The translations under genes were made by a program, and so were the position numbers. The notes below the pieces were generated by a model. That model saw only the letters and a program-made list of their open reading frames with translations. It was not told the origin of the DNA and did no database searches. A DNA stretch of 64,000 bases, from contig PNLY01000015.1 in NCBI GenBank assembly GCA_013823325.1, positions 17,870 through 81,869 on the forward strand, read 5' to 3'. Position 1 is the first letter of the stretch. Each line of letters starts with the position of its first letter. Source of the stretch: Methylobacterium sp. (GTDB lineage: Bacteria > Pseudomonadota > Alphaproteobacteria > Rhizobiales > Beijerinckiaceae). Shown in pieces: positions 8,845 to 17,740 of the stretch.

Positions 8845-9270
8845 TCAGCGCTCGGCCTGAGTCGGGGACTGATCCGAGCGCTTGCGCGCGAAAGCCTTGA
8901 GCAGGGCGGCGCAGAGCGCGAGCGAGGCGAGCGCGCCCTGGCCCGAGCAGCCGGCGACCAGCGCCTCATAGGTCTGCTCCTCGGTCGCGACCGATTGCAG
9001 GCTCCAGTTCCAGTCCGGCGCCTTTTCGCGGATGATGCCGACCGCGACGTCGATCTCGGCGCTGACCCGGCCGATCGCCTTCCACAGCGAGCCCTGCTGG
9101 TAGATGCCGCCCGGCGGCGTGCGCGGGGCGAGGAGGGTGGTCGGCTTGCGCCGGACGGTGAAGCCGAGCGCCTCGTAGATGTCGGCGTCGAGATTGCGGT
9201 CGGGGCGGCCGGTGCTCTCGCAGCGTTGCGCGAGGGCGAGCAGTTGGTCGCGCTGGTCGGCGGAGGTCAT
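8845..9270 (-). CDS. Small hypothetical protein, possibly phage ABA-sandwich-like
   Basis: 141 residues from ATG 9270 (MTSADQRDQ); an in-frame GTG at 9291 would add seven residues. The N-terminal half (DADIYEALGF, WKAIGRVSAEIDVAV) and the C-terminal alanine-rich helix (LVAGCSGQGALASLALCAALLKAF) resemble small proteins annotated with a phage ABA sandwich domain, which are common in Rhizobiales chromosomes. There is no signal peptide or membrane segment. The function is unknown and the domain link is from memory of the pattern, not a search. Confidence 0.65.
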   Translation of the reverse strand: MTSADQRDQLLALAQRCESTGRPDRNLDADIYEALGFTVRRKPTTLLAPRTPPGGIYQQGSLWKAIGRVSAEIDVAVGIIREKAPDWNWSLQSVATEEQTYEALVAGCSGQGALASLALCAALLKAFARKRSDQSPTQAER

Positions 9271-9291
9271 TCCTCGCTCTACCTCGTTCAC

Positions 9292-9618
9292 GTCGTCGGA
9301 GCGGCCATGGCCGCGCAGTCGGTGGCGTCCGCCGTCACTGCCGGCCGGCGGCGCCGGACGACATTTCGGGCGGCATGGGCACGATCCCAGTCGCTGGCGT
9401 TTATCGCCAGTCGCATGAGATCGCCAGTGTCATTCTGGCGCAAGGGGGCAGGGCGGCCAAGCGTGTGATGGGAGCTGCCGATACGGCAGGATGGTCGCTC
9501 GAATAGGGCTGGAAGCCTTTACCTTTCGGTCAGGTCTTGCTCCCATGTTCGTCGACGATGAAGGTCGATAGCATTGTTCGCCCCAATGCAGTCTGCGCTC
9601 AAATTATAGGCAGGGTGT
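9292..9618. other. Gene-free interval
   Basis: About 330 bp between divergent genes. No ORF here has convincing composition. Nearest the diguanylate cyclase gene the DNA becomes AT-richer, as expected of a promoter, but I cannot name -35/-10 elements with confidence. Confidence 0.4.
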
Positions 9619-11502
9619 ATGCTCAGGGCTTTTCTGATTCCTGTTTTTTTACTCGTGGTGAGTTCGGCGGTTGAAGCTTCCTGTTTAGCACCCTCTGGCC
9701 CATTGCTTTCAAATGTGAGCGGGCTCGTCGGGAAAGATCCCCTGTTGGCCTCCCAGCTTGCCGAAGATGTTCTTGCCAGCCGGGACGACCTGACTCCCGA
9801 GAGCAGAGGCCGCCTCTTCGCTCTGCAGGCGGAGGGCTTCGGGCGACGATCGCAAGCGGCGGCTGCGCGAAGCCTCGCCGGGCTTGGGCTTGCGGAGCCG
9901 CTGGCGGCGGACAGCGAGGCTCGGGTGGAGCTGCTCTGGATCATGGCGACGAATACGTCCCGTCCCGACCAGCTCTCCGAACTGCAATCGCAAATCGAAG
10001 AGCTCGCCGCGAAGGTCGTGCCGCAATCGGCGATGGCCATCTGCCTCGACATCGCGCTCGGCAACATCCAGCGGACGCGCGGCAATTTCGGCGAGGCGGC
10101 GCGGCTCATATTCCAGGCCTATCGCGCGAGCAATGTTTCGGGCTTGACGCTCGCCAACATCGAGGCGACCCGCCTGTTGGGCCGTGTCTGGGGGGATGCG
10201 GGTAGCGACGCGGCTGCGCTGGATCTCAACCGGGCCGTGATCGATTTCGAGAGCGCTGCCGGAAACGCCTTTCTTCTCGGGATGGCGCACGGCTATCGCG
10301 GAATCTACCTGAACAACAGCCGCCGTTTCGCGGAAGCCTTGCCGGAGCTCGAGACCTCTCGCGCCTCGCACCGGCGCTTCTTCGCCGAAGCGAGCGAAGC
10401 CCATATCGAGCGGGAATTCTGCCGTGCACGTATCGGGCTCAAGCAATGGGATATGGCGCGGCGCCATTGCGAGCGGGCGCGGGAGAAATTCGTCCGGCTG
10501 GGCGAGGCGGAGCTTGATCAAATCGAGCTGCTGACGGCGGAAATCGATTTGGCAGAGGGAAAGCTCGACGGGGCGCGCAGCCGTCTGAACGCGGTCATCG
10601 GAAAGGGAGACGCAACGACGGGCGTCATCTCATTCGAGCCGTTCCGGTTGCGGGCCGAGCTTAATCGCCGGCAGGGGGAATTCTCGGCGGCGTTGTCGGA
10701 TCTCTACCAGTACATTGAAAGGCAAGGCCGTTGGAAGGACGCCGCTACGGCACGCCAGACGCTCGTTCTGTCGGAGCAGTTCACCGCGGATCTGCAGGCG
10801 GCGCGAGCCGAAGCGTTGCAAAGGACTCTCGACGCTGAACGGGCTGAGAGCTACGCCTACACGAGGAACATGCTCGTCACCGTCGTCGCGATGGTGCTGA
10901 TCCTGCTGGTTCTCTTCCGCATGCACTATCTTGACTTGCGCCACCGCAGGCACCTGACCGAGATCGCGAATACGGATTCCCTCACTGGCCTGCCGAACCG
11001 CCGATATATCCTGGAGCGTGCCAACGCTCAGTTCGAGTCGGCTCGCGGCGCTTTCTCGGTCGCGCTCCTCGATCTCGATTACTTCAAGGCGATCAACGAC
11101 AATTACGGCCACCAGATCGGTGACGCCGTGCTGAAACGGGTCGCCGATATCGCACTTGCGCGCTTGCCCGCCAATGCGTCGATCGGGCGATGGGGCGGGG
11201 AGGAGTTCCTGATCATCTTCAATGGCCGCGACATCGAGGATTGTGCGGCGCATCTCGAACGGCTGCGCCAGGACATCCGGCAGATCCGGGCTCATCGCGA
11301 CGCGACGATACCGGTCAACTTCAGCGCCGGTCTTGCCGGCAATGATGATCCCGGTCTCACGGTGGAACAGATGATCGAGCTAGCGGACAAGGCCCTCTAT
11401 CGCGCCAAGGCAGGCGGGCGTGGCCAGACCTGCCTGTCCCGGCCGGGACCGAGCGCGATCTCGCCGGCCACGAGCCGTCCGAGCCACCTCCAGAGTCCCT
11501 GA
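9619..11502 (+). CDS. Diguanylate cyclase with N-terminal sensory helical repeat region and GGDEF domain
   Basis: Predicted to make cyclic di-GMP from two GTP. Layout: signal peptide (1-20), a periplasmic helical-repeat region of about 390 residues (TPR-like, for example GNFGEAARLIFQAYRA and RRFAEALPELETSR), a transmembrane helix (about 417-434), then a GGDEF domain with the active-site motif GGEEF at 526-530. The usual RxxD inhibitory site five residues upstream is absent (PANA instead), so product inhibition may be lost. A Ser/Pro-rich tail follows the domain. It is monocistronic. The input signal for the periplasmic domain is unknown. Confidence 0.9.
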   Translation: MLRAFLIPVFLLVVSSAVEASCLAPSGPLLSNVSGLVGKDPLLASQLAEDVLASRDDLTPESRGRLFALQAEGFGRRSQAAAARSLAGLGLAEPLAADSEARVELLWIMATNTSRPDQLSELQSQIEELAAKVVPQSAMAICLDIALGNIQRTRGNFGEAARLIFQAYRASNVSGLTLANIEATRLLGRVWGDAGSDAAALDLNRAVIDFESAAGNAFLLGMAHGYRGIYLNNSRRFAEALPELETSRASHRRFFAEASEAHIEREFCRARIGLKQWDMARRHCERAREKFVRLGEAELDQIELLTAEIDLAEGKLDGARSRLNAVIGKGDATTGVISFEPFRLRAELNRRQGEFSAALSDLYQYIERQGRWKDAATARQTLVLSEQFTADLQAARAEALQRTLDAERAESYAYTRNMLVTVVAMVLILLVLFRMHYLDLRHRRHLTEIANTDSLTGLPNRRYILERANAQFESARGAFSVALLDLDYFKAINDNYGHQIGDAVLKRVADIALARLPANASIGRWGGEEFLIIFNGRDIEDCAAHLERLRQDIRQIRAHRDATIPVNFSAGLAGNDDPGLTVEQMIELADKALYRAKAGGRGQTCLSRPGPSAISPATSRPSHLQSP

Positions 11503-11567
11503 CGGGCGTTCGGCGGCTTGGCCGATCCTGGCGCAGATCGGCGCGAGAGCTCCGACTGGGGGATAGA

Positions 11568-11642
11568 TGGTGCCGGCGGAGAGGATCGAACTCCCGACCT
11601 TCGGTTTACAAAACCGCTGCACTACCGCTGTGCTACGCCGGC
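11568..11642 (-). tRNA. tRNA-Thr (anticodon TGT)
   Basis: 75 nt including an encoded CCA. The 7-bp acceptor stem GCCGGCG/CGCCGGC is perfect, the D-arm is GCAC...GTGC, the anticodon loop TTTGTAA gives TGT, and the T-arm GGGAG-TTCGATC-CTCTC has one G-T pair. The first anticodon-stem pair is a G-A mismatch, which I recall as common in alphaproteobacterial tRNA-Thr(TGT). Confidence 0.95.
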
Positions 11643-12015
11643 CCTTGCGCTGCGGTATCAGGCCGATGCGGCGAGGGCAAGATCGGCGGCAGTGAGGCTG
11701 GAGCCGGAGTGTCTCCCGGCGACTGAAGACAAGGCCGCCGCGCGCTTGCCGCGATCGAGTATGCCGGGCGGATATGCTGCTCCACGACAATCCCGGCTCC
11801 TCGCTTCAGCGCCCTCGCCATGATCGACTGGCGCATCTCCCCCGCCACCGCGCTCGGCCTGACCTACTCGGCGGCAATCCGGCGAACGCTCGCGCGACTA
11901 GGCCCTCAAGGGACGCGTCGCGATGAGGTTCTAGGCGAAGCGAGAATTCATGGTCTGGCATTCACCGGCTCGTAACCATCTAAGTCGATGCTTTTCCAAA
12001 AGCCTTGTCTGAGAT
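11643..12015. other. Gene-free interval
   Basis: About 370 bp upstream of tRNA-Thr and of the L,D-transpeptidase gene, so it should carry the promoters of both. The open frames that cross it run through the tRNA or lack a ribosome site. No clear element was recognised. Confidence 0.4.
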
Positions 12016-12729
12016 GTGTCCATGCTGAGCCGCCGGTCCTTTACCATGTCCTCCCTGTCGCTCCTCGCCCCCGGCCTTGCCGGCTGCGGCGGAGGAGGCA
12101 GCATCGTGGCCCTGCCGGAGATCGCCGCTCCCAGAGGACCCAGCCTGACGCGCACGCTGGCACGCCCGAATTATGCGCAGGTCTATGTCGAATATCCCGG
12201 CGAGCGCTTTGCGGTGCCCGCGATCGACTACCAGAGCATCGAGCCGCGCTATCTGCGCCAGACGGTCGAGTTCCGCCGGCCGGAGCCGCCGGGCTCGATC
12301 GTCGTCGACCCCGGCTCCTACCATCTCTATTTCGTCGAATCGCAGGGTGTCGCGACGCGCTATGGTGTCGGCGTCGGCCGCGAGGGTTTCGGCTGGACGG
12401 GCCAGGCGAAGATCAACATGAAGCGCGACTGGCCGGACTGGGTGCCGCCGCAGGAGATGATCGAGCGCGACCCGCAGATCAGGGCCCAGCTCGAGCCGAC
12501 GCCGCGCGGCCTCGGCGTCCGCGGCGGTCCGAAGAGCCCGCTGGGCGCCCGCACGCTCTATCTCTTCGGCGAAGGGCGCGATCTCGGCTACCGCATCCAC
12601 GGCACGACCGAGCCCTATACGGTCGGCACCAATGTCTCCTCGGGCTGCATCCGGATGATCAACCAGGACATCATCCACCTCTATGCCCGCGTCGCGCTCG
12701 GCACGCCGGTGACGGTGCTGCCGGCATGA
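12016..12729 (+). CDS. L,D-transpeptidase (YkuD/ErfK family) lipoprotein
   Basis: Periplasmic L,D-transpeptidase that would cross-link peptidoglycan stem peptides or anchor proteins to them. The catalytic motif is complete: H195-GT, then S208-S-G-C211-I-R-M. The N-terminus combines a twin-arginine-like SRRSF with a lipobox (LAGC, C24), suggesting a lipidated product. Two in-frame starts are possible, GTG 12016 and ATG 12022, differing by two residues. 237 residues is typical of single-domain Rhizobiales enzymes. It stands alone, convergent with the diguanylate cyclase at 12764. Confidence 0.92.
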   Translation: MSMLSRRSFTMSSLSLLAPGLAGCGGGGSIVALPEIAAPRGPSLTRTLARPNYAQVYVEYPGERFAVPAIDYQSIEPRYLRQTVEFRRPEPPGSIVVDPGSYHLYFVESQGVATRYGVGVGREGFGWTGQAKINMKRDWPDWVPPQEMIERDPQIRAQLEPTPRGLGVRGGPKSPLGARTLYLFGEGRDLGYRIHGTTEPYTVGTNVSSGCIRMINQDIIHLYARVALGTPVTVLPA

Positions 12730-12763
12730 AACGCTGACGGGGTGGGAGGCGTGGCCTGACGGC

Positions 12764-13933
12764 TCAGGCCGCCGCGGCAGCTGCCATGGGCTCGGCGATC
12801 TCGATGCGGTTGCGCCCAAGCAGCTTGGCCTTGTAGAGGGCACGGTCCGCGGCTGCCAGGAGTGCGCTTAGATCGGCGTTGCCGGTCTGGCTCTCGGCGA
12901 GGCCGATGCTGACGGTGGCTGCTATGGCGAGCCCATCGCTGCGCGCTGCCGCCTCGGCGAAGCGCCGCGCGATGCTTTGCCCCATCTCATGGGCCTCCTC
13001 AGGTCGCCTTCCGGGCAGCAGGATCGCGAACTCCTCGCCCCCGAGGCGCGCCGCCATGGCTTCCGGCCCAGCAGCCTCACTGGCGACATGGGCGAAGAGG
13101 ATCAGGACCTGGTCGCCGGCATCGTGCCCATAGGTGTCGTTGATTGCCTTGAAGTGGTCGAGATCGCAGGCGAGCAGCGTGTGGGACCCGCTCCGCCATT
13201 GGCTGCGCAGGCGCTCGGGACCGAGCTCGAAGAAGCCCTGGCGGTTGTAAAGCCCGGTCAGGAAGTCGGTGCGTGCATGAGCGAGGAGCTGCGCTCGCTC
13301 CTCCTCGCGCACGAGGGCGATCAGGGACATCGGCATCGCGACCGTGAACAGCACGGCCTCGTACATCGTGATCCTGGCGACGATGGTCAGGATGCCGTCG
13401 CCGTAATGCGGCACGACCGCTGGCACGACGAAGGCTCGGGCGGCATAGGTCAGGCTGTGGCAGGCGAAGACGACGATCGCAAGCGGTCGGGAGCGCAATC
13501 CCTTCGCCGCGCTGCTACGAAACAGGGCAAGCGCGGTCAGGGCGCAGATGACGGCGATGGGAAGCGCGCCGAGATGGTTCCAGAAGGCGCTGCCCATGCC
13601 GGTGCCGCCGACGAACCAGGCCAGGCCGAGGAGAACGAGAAAGCCTGCCAGGAGCGTCAGGCGCAAGCCCTTGCCGTCGAGGGCGAGAACGCCTTGCAGG
13701 ACCATCGCGTAGCCGAGCACCATGACGACATTGGTGAGTGCAGGGCCGGCAATGCCGGGAAGCACGTTCCGGTACATGGCGAGGAAGCAGCCGAGCGTGA
13801 ACACGCCATAGGCGGCGGCCCAGATGCCGAGCTCCGCCGACCGCTGAGCGTGCGCCTGTCGCTCCCAGAGCGTCATCGCCGTGGCGACGACCAGCGTTCC
13901 GATCGTCAGGTACCAGAGGGTGGCAAGATCCAT
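12764..13933 (-). CDS. Membrane diguanylate cyclase with GGDEF domain
   Basis: 389 residues. The N-terminal half (about 1-210) contains about six hydrophobic helices (for example WYLTIGTLVVATAMTLW and TLLAGFLVLLGLAWFVGG). A short linker and a GGDEF domain with DFLTGLYNR and the active site GGEEF at 298-302 follow. No RxxD inhibitory site precedes it. It therefore probably makes cyclic di-GMP in response to a membrane-sensed signal. It ends in an unusual run of six alanines. It is the second diguanylate cyclase within 3 kb, but differs from the first in sensory architecture. Confidence 0.9.
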   Translation of the reverse strand: MDLATLWYLTIGTLVVATAMTLWERQAHAQRSAELGIWAAAYGVFTLGCFLAMYRNVLPGIAGPALTNVVMVLGYAMVLQGVLALDGKGLRLTLLAGFLVLLGLAWFVGGTGMGSAFWNHLGALPIAVICALTALALFRSSAAKGLRSRPLAIVVFACHSLTYAARAFVVPAVVPHYGDGILTIVARITMYEAVLFTVAMPMSLIALVREEERAQLLAHARTDFLTGLYNRQGFFELGPERLRSQWRSGSHTLLACDLDHFKAINDTYGHDAGDQVLILFAHVASEAAGPEAMAARLGGEEFAILLPGRRPEEAHEMGQSIARRFAEAAARSDGLAIAATVSIGLAESQTGNADLSALLAAADRALYKAKLLGRNRIEIAEPMAAAAAA

Positions 13934-14288
13934 GGGATCATCATCAGCGATGCCGGCATTGGGTTTCCGGCATGTCTGGCGCGGCCGATCCGCCCAGCAT
14001 CGGTGATCCTAACTCAGGTCGGTTAATATCAGCTTGCGGCGATGTGCTGCCCTGCGATGGATTGGTTCGTCGAGAGTCTTGATCGAATTCGTGTTCAAAA
14101 TAATTGTGAAATTGATCTCCAAATAAGCGATGAACTTGAGTGATTTACTTTGGTTGTGATCGGGCGATGCTGAGCATTGATATGCCATACGGCTAGGGAA
14201 AGGCGATGGTATCCGGACGAGGCGGTGCTGCTCTCCGCAAGGTCTCCGCCGGAATAGATGATCTGGCTCCCGGCGCTTCAACGCAAGA
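13934..14288. other. AT-richer gene-free interval
   Basis: About 350 bp with patches clearly richer in A/T than the surroundings (about 14080-14200). It should hold the promoter of the minus-strand diguanylate cyclase. The only long frame, on the minus strand, has poor composition and no ribosome site, so I do not call a gene. Confidence 0.4.
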
Positions 14289-14312
14289 AGCCCCGCCCTT
14301 TCGGGCGGGGCT
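14289..14312 (-). terminator. Terminator hairpin after the MHS transporter gene
   Basis: A perfect 10-bp stem AGCCCCGCCC/GGGCGGGGCT with a TTTC loop, 33 bp beyond the transporter stop codon. On the minus strand it is followed only by a short T-containing stretch (TCTTGCG), so termination is probable but not textbook. Confidence 0.65.
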
Positions 14313-14344
14313 CATGGACCGGTTGGACGGTCCGGCTGGCGCGA

Positions 14345-16015
14345 TCAGCCGTTGTCGTGGGTCAGGATGTCGCGATCCTTGGTCTCGGGCACGAAGAGCA
14401 TGCCGATGACGAAGGTCATCATCGCGATCACGATCGGGTACCAGAGGCCGTAGTAGATGTCGCCGGTGCCGGCCACCATGGCGAAGGAGGTCGCCGGCAG
14501 CAGGCCGCCGAACCAGCCATTGCCGATATGGTAGGGCAGCGACATGCCGGTGTAGCGGATGCGGGTCGGGAAGAGTTCGACCAGCGCCGCCGCGATCGGG
14601 CCGTAGACCATCGTCACATAGATGACGAGCACGGTCAGGATCGCGATGACCGTCAGCGATTGCGCGCCGAACAGGGCATTCAGGAAGCCGCTCTTGACGA
14701 TGCGGGCGTCGCCTGCAGCCGGGTAGCCGGCCGCGACCGCCTCCTTGGCGAGGTTCGCTGCGAAGCTCGCATCGATCGCCAGGTCCTTGCCGTTGACCGT
14801 AACCTTGGCGGGCGTGCCGGCCGGGGCCGGGGCCTGGGTGTAGACGATCGCCTGCGTCGCCAGCGTGCGGCGAGCGATGTCGCAGGGCTGGGTGAAGGTG
14901 CGCACGCCGACCGGATCGAAGACCGAGCCGCAGGTGGCGGGATCGGCGACGACCTGGACCTTGACGTTCTCATGCGCTGCGGCGAGGCCCGGGTTCGCCG
15001 CCTTGGTGAGCGCCCCGAACAGCGGGAAATAGGTCAGCGCCGCGATCAGGCAGCCGGCTAGGATGATCGGCTTGCGGCCGATCTTGTCCGACAGCGAGCC
15101 GAAGACGACGAAGCCGCCGGTGCCGAGGATGAGCGACCAGGCGATCAGCACGTTGGCCGTGTAGAGATCGACCTTGAGGATGCTCTGGATGAAGAACAGG
15201 GCGTAGAACTGGCCGGTGTACCAGACGACGGCCTGGCCGGCGGTTAGCCCGAACAGCGCGAGCAGCGCGATCTTGGCGTTCTTCCACTGGCCGAAGGCCT
15301 CCGACAGCGGTGCCTTCGAGCCCGTGCCTTCTTCCTTCATCTTCTGGAAGGCCGGCGATTCCTGCATCTGCAGCCGGATGTAGACCGAGACCGCAAGCAG
15401 GAGGATCGAGACGAGGAACGGAATGCGCCAGCCCCAGGCGGCGAAGTCCGCCTCGCCCATGGTGGTGCGGATGCCGAGGATGACGATCAGCGACAGCAGC
15501 AGGCCGAGCGTCGCCGTGGTCTGGATGAAGGAGGTATAGAAGCCGCGCCGGCCCGGAGGCGCGTGCTCGGCGACATAGACCGCCGCGCCGCCATATTCAC
15601 CGCCGAGGGCCAGGCCCTGCAGCATGCGCAGCGCGATCAGGATCACCGGCGCGATCCAGCCGATGCTGTTGTAGCTCGGAAGCAGGCCGACCAGGAAGGT
15701 CGAGGCGCCCATGATCAGGATCGTGACGAGGAAGGTATATTTGCGTCCGATCAGGTCACCGAGGCGGCCGAAGAACAGCGCGCCGAACGGGCGCACCAGG
15801 AAGCCGGCGGCGAAGGCGAGCAGGGCGAAGATGGCGCGCGTGTTGGCGTCGAAGGCCGAGAAGAAGTGCGCGCCGATCATCACGGCGAGCGAACCGTAGA
15901 GGTAGAAATCGTACCATTCGAAGACCGTGCCCAGCGAGGAGGCCAGAATGACCTTCTTCTCCTCCCTGGTCATCGGTCGTGGCCCTGCGGCCGCCGATGC
16001 GTGTGCCATGCTCAT
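14345..16015 (-). CDS. MFS transporter, metabolite:H+ symporter (MHS) family with large extracytoplasmic insert
   Basis: Proton-coupled carboxylate-type symporter (ProP/ShiA/KgtP relatives). The signature GTVFEWYDFYLYGSLA is at about 29-44, GRLGDLIGRK is in loop 2-3, and SDKIGRKP is in loop 8-9. Of 556 residues, about 338-448 form a hydrophilic insert not present in the 430-residue MHS core; it contains two cysteines (C362, C378) that could form a disulfide. The start at ATG 16015 was chosen for its GGGAGCG ribosome site and because upstream sequence is not transporter-like. It is monocistronic. Substrate unknown. Confidence 0.88.
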   Translation of the reverse strand: MSMAHASAAAGPRPMTREEKKVILASSLGTVFEWYDFYLYGSLAVMIGAHFFSAFDANTRAIFALLAFAAGFLVRPFGALFFGRLGDLIGRKYTFLVTILIMGASTFLVGLLPSYNSIGWIAPVILIALRMLQGLALGGEYGGAAVYVAEHAPPGRRGFYTSFIQTTATLGLLLSLIVILGIRTTMGEADFAAWGWRIPFLVSILLLAVSVYIRLQMQESPAFQKMKEEGTGSKAPLSEAFGQWKNAKIALLALFGLTAGQAVVWYTGQFYALFFIQSILKVDLYTANVLIAWSLILGTGGFVVFGSLSDKIGRKPIILAGCLIAALTYFPLFGALTKAANPGLAAAHENVKVQVVADPATCGSVFDPVGVRTFTQPCDIARRTLATQAIVYTQAPAPAGTPAKVTVNGKDLAIDASFAANLAKEAVAAGYPAAGDARIVKSGFLNALFGAQSLTVIAILTVLVIYVTMVYGPIAAALVELFPTRIRYTGMSLPYHIGNGWFGGLLPATSFAMVAGTGDIYYGLWYPIVIAMMTFVIGMLFVPETKDRDILTHDNG

Positions 16016-16361
16016 GAAGCGCTCCCGTTTTTCGTTCCCCCAGGCGCTGCAGACCATCTGCTGCGCCCTCGTGCCGCCTTTCAGGCGGTTCTTCGCTTGG
16101 AGTCGGCGCCAGCGCCGACTCAGGACAAAAGGCCTTTGAAAAGCCAAGTTTGATCGGCTAGGAATGCGTCCACCCTTGGCAATCTTCAACCGAGCACTTG
16201 GTCTTGCACCGAAAGGCGTAAGACGAAGGATTGAGCGTTCGGCAGGGGCGGTCCGCCCCGAAATCTCGTCATGACTCGCCTTGCCGGACGCAAGCCGCTA
16301 ACCTTTCGCTAACCATGTCGAGCCCGAGGGCTGATGGTGAGCGCAGGACGGGGAGGTCGCG

Positions 16362-16784
16362 ATGAGGGGTTGCTCCGGAATGCCTCTGGGCATCGTGTTC
16401 GCGGGGCTTTGCGTCGCCGCGTCTCCGGCTGCCGCTGCGCCCGGTTTCGGCGCCGCGCCGCCGGCCGGTCTGTCCGGCTCGGTTCCGCGGTTCGCGCCGA
16501 TGCGGCCGATCGCGCGACCGGGCCATGTCCGCCACGGCCGCGCCGGCTTCTACGGCGACGGCTATGTCGGCGGGTATGGCTGGCCGGGCGACCAGCGGGT
16601 CGTGGTGGTCATGCCGGAGGCGAGCGAGCCGCCTCCCGTGAAGGAGCGCTCGATTCCTGTCGCGATCGGCATTCCGCGCCCGCCGGCGGCCGATCCGGTG
16701 CTCTATCGAATCGAGACGCGCAGGGGCCAGCCTGTCGTCAGGGTCATGCGCTTCGGCAGCGACGGCGCGGTGGCGCGGCGCTGA
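16362..16784 (+). CDS. Secreted small hypothetical protein, Pro/Gly/Arg-rich
   Basis: 140 residues with a clear signal peptide (GIVFAGLCVAASPAAAA, cleavage at about 26). A low-complexity Pro/Gly/His region follows (RPIARPGHVRHGRAGF, YVGGYGWPGDQ), then a more ordered C-terminus (DPVLYRIETRRGQPVVRVMRF). An AGGACGGGGAGG ribosome region precedes the ATG. No known domain is recognised, and a periplasmic or surface location is inferred from the signal. The codon use fits the genome. Confidence 0.65.
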   Translation: MRGCSGMPLGIVFAGLCVAASPAAAAPGFGAAPPAGLSGSVPRFAPMRPIARPGHVRHGRAGFYGDGYVGGYGWPGDQRVVVVMPEASEPPPVKERSIPVAIGIPRPPAADPVLYRIETRRGQPVVRVMRFGSDGAVARR

Positions 16785-16803
16785 GGGGCAGATTACAATT
16801 GTC

Positions 16804-16849
16804 GCATCGGATTCGTCCGAAAAGTGGAATCCACTTTTCAGTCCGATGC
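16804..16849. repeat. Rhizobiales-type intergenic palindrome
   Basis: 46-bp palindrome. The outer arms GCATCGGA/TCCGATGC enclose a perfect inner inverted repeat AAAAGTGG-AAT-CCACTTTT (16820-16838). It abuts the rlmB stop codon. I recall the same core from many Rhizobiales genomes as a dispersed intergenic element. It may serve as a transcript end for rlmB. Confidence 0.75.
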
Positions 16850-16850
16850 T

Positions 16851-17639
16851 TTAGCGCCGCGTCGCGGCGTAGAGCGCGATCGCGGTTGCGTTCGAGACGT
16901 TGAGGCTCTTGATCGCGCCGGGCATGTCGAGCCGGGCGAGATGGTCGCAGAGCTCGCGCGAGCGCTGGCGCAGCCCCTTGCCTTCGGCTCCCATCACCAA
17001 TACCAGCGGCTTGCGCAGCGGAACCTCGTCGAGCGAAACGTCTCCCTCCGAATCGAAGCCGAGCCGCAGGAAGCCGCGTTCGCCGAGCTTGTCGAGCGCA
17101 TCCCCCAGATTCTTCACCGCGACCAGCGGTACGTGCTCGAGCGCGCCCGAGGCCGATTTCGCCAGCACCCCCGTCGCCGCCGGCGAATGGCGGATGGTGA
17201 CGATGACGGCGGCGACCGCGAAGGCCGCGGCCGAGCGCAGGATCGCCCCGACATTGTGCGGATCGGTGATCTGGTCGAGAGCCAGCACGATCGCATCATC
17301 AGGCAGGCTATCGAGATCGGGCGAGGGCAGGGGATCGCAGACGAGATAGAGCCCTTGGTGCACCGCGTCCGGCGTCAGCAGCCGGTCGATCTGCGAAGGC
17401 CGCACCATCTCGGGCTGCAGCGGCAATTCGCCGACCTCCTCGGTCAGGCGCTTCAGCGCGTTCTCGGTGGCGAGCAGCTTGCGGAAGCGCCGGCGCGGAT
17501 TGCGCAACGCTTCGATCACCGGATGGGCGCCGTAGAGGATCGCCTCGTCGATCTCGCCGGGCCGGTGCGGCGGCGGGCCATCACGATCCGGACGGCCGCG
17601 GCGATTCTGGAAACGGGGGCGGGACGGGGCGGACATCAT
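16851..17639 (-). CDS. rlmB: 23S rRNA (guanosine-2'-O-)-methyltransferase RlmB (TrmH/SpoU family)
   Basis: SPOUT methyltransferase, expected to methylate the 2'-OH of G2251 in 23S rRNA. An Arg/Pro-rich N-terminal extension (1-30) is followed by the SpoU substrate-binding domain (ILYGAHPVIEALRN) and the trefoil-knot catalytic domain. Knot motifs: 1 (DQITDPHNVGAILRSA), 2 (LVMGAEGKGLRQRSRE) and 3 (SLNVSNATAIALY). 262 residues is normal. The stop codon lies directly beside the palindromic repeat. Confidence 0.93.
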   Translation of the reverse strand: MMSAPSRPRFQNRRGRPDRDGPPPHRPGEIDEAILYGAHPVIEALRNPRRRFRKLLATENALKRLTEEVGELPLQPEMVRPSQIDRLLTPDAVHQGLYLVCDPLPSPDLDSLPDDAIVLALDQITDPHNVGAILRSAAAFAVAAVIVTIRHSPAATGVLAKSASGALEHVPLVAVKNLGDALDKLGERGFLRLGFDSEGDVSLDEVPLRKPLVLVMGAEGKGLRQRSRELCDHLARLDMPGAIKSLNVSNATAIALYAATRR

Positions 17640-17740
17640 GGCTCCGGAAAGGTGACGCCATGCCCTGCCATGGCGCGGCCGGCTTGGCCAGCCTGAAGGC
17701 GGGAATGCGCGATTTTCGACTCACTCATCACAAGGAGGCA

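Noticed and set aside
11518-11823. Plus-strand ORF of about 100 codons through tRNA-Thr
   Set aside because: It translates the tRNA sequence (GEDRTPDL-type artefact frames are well known).
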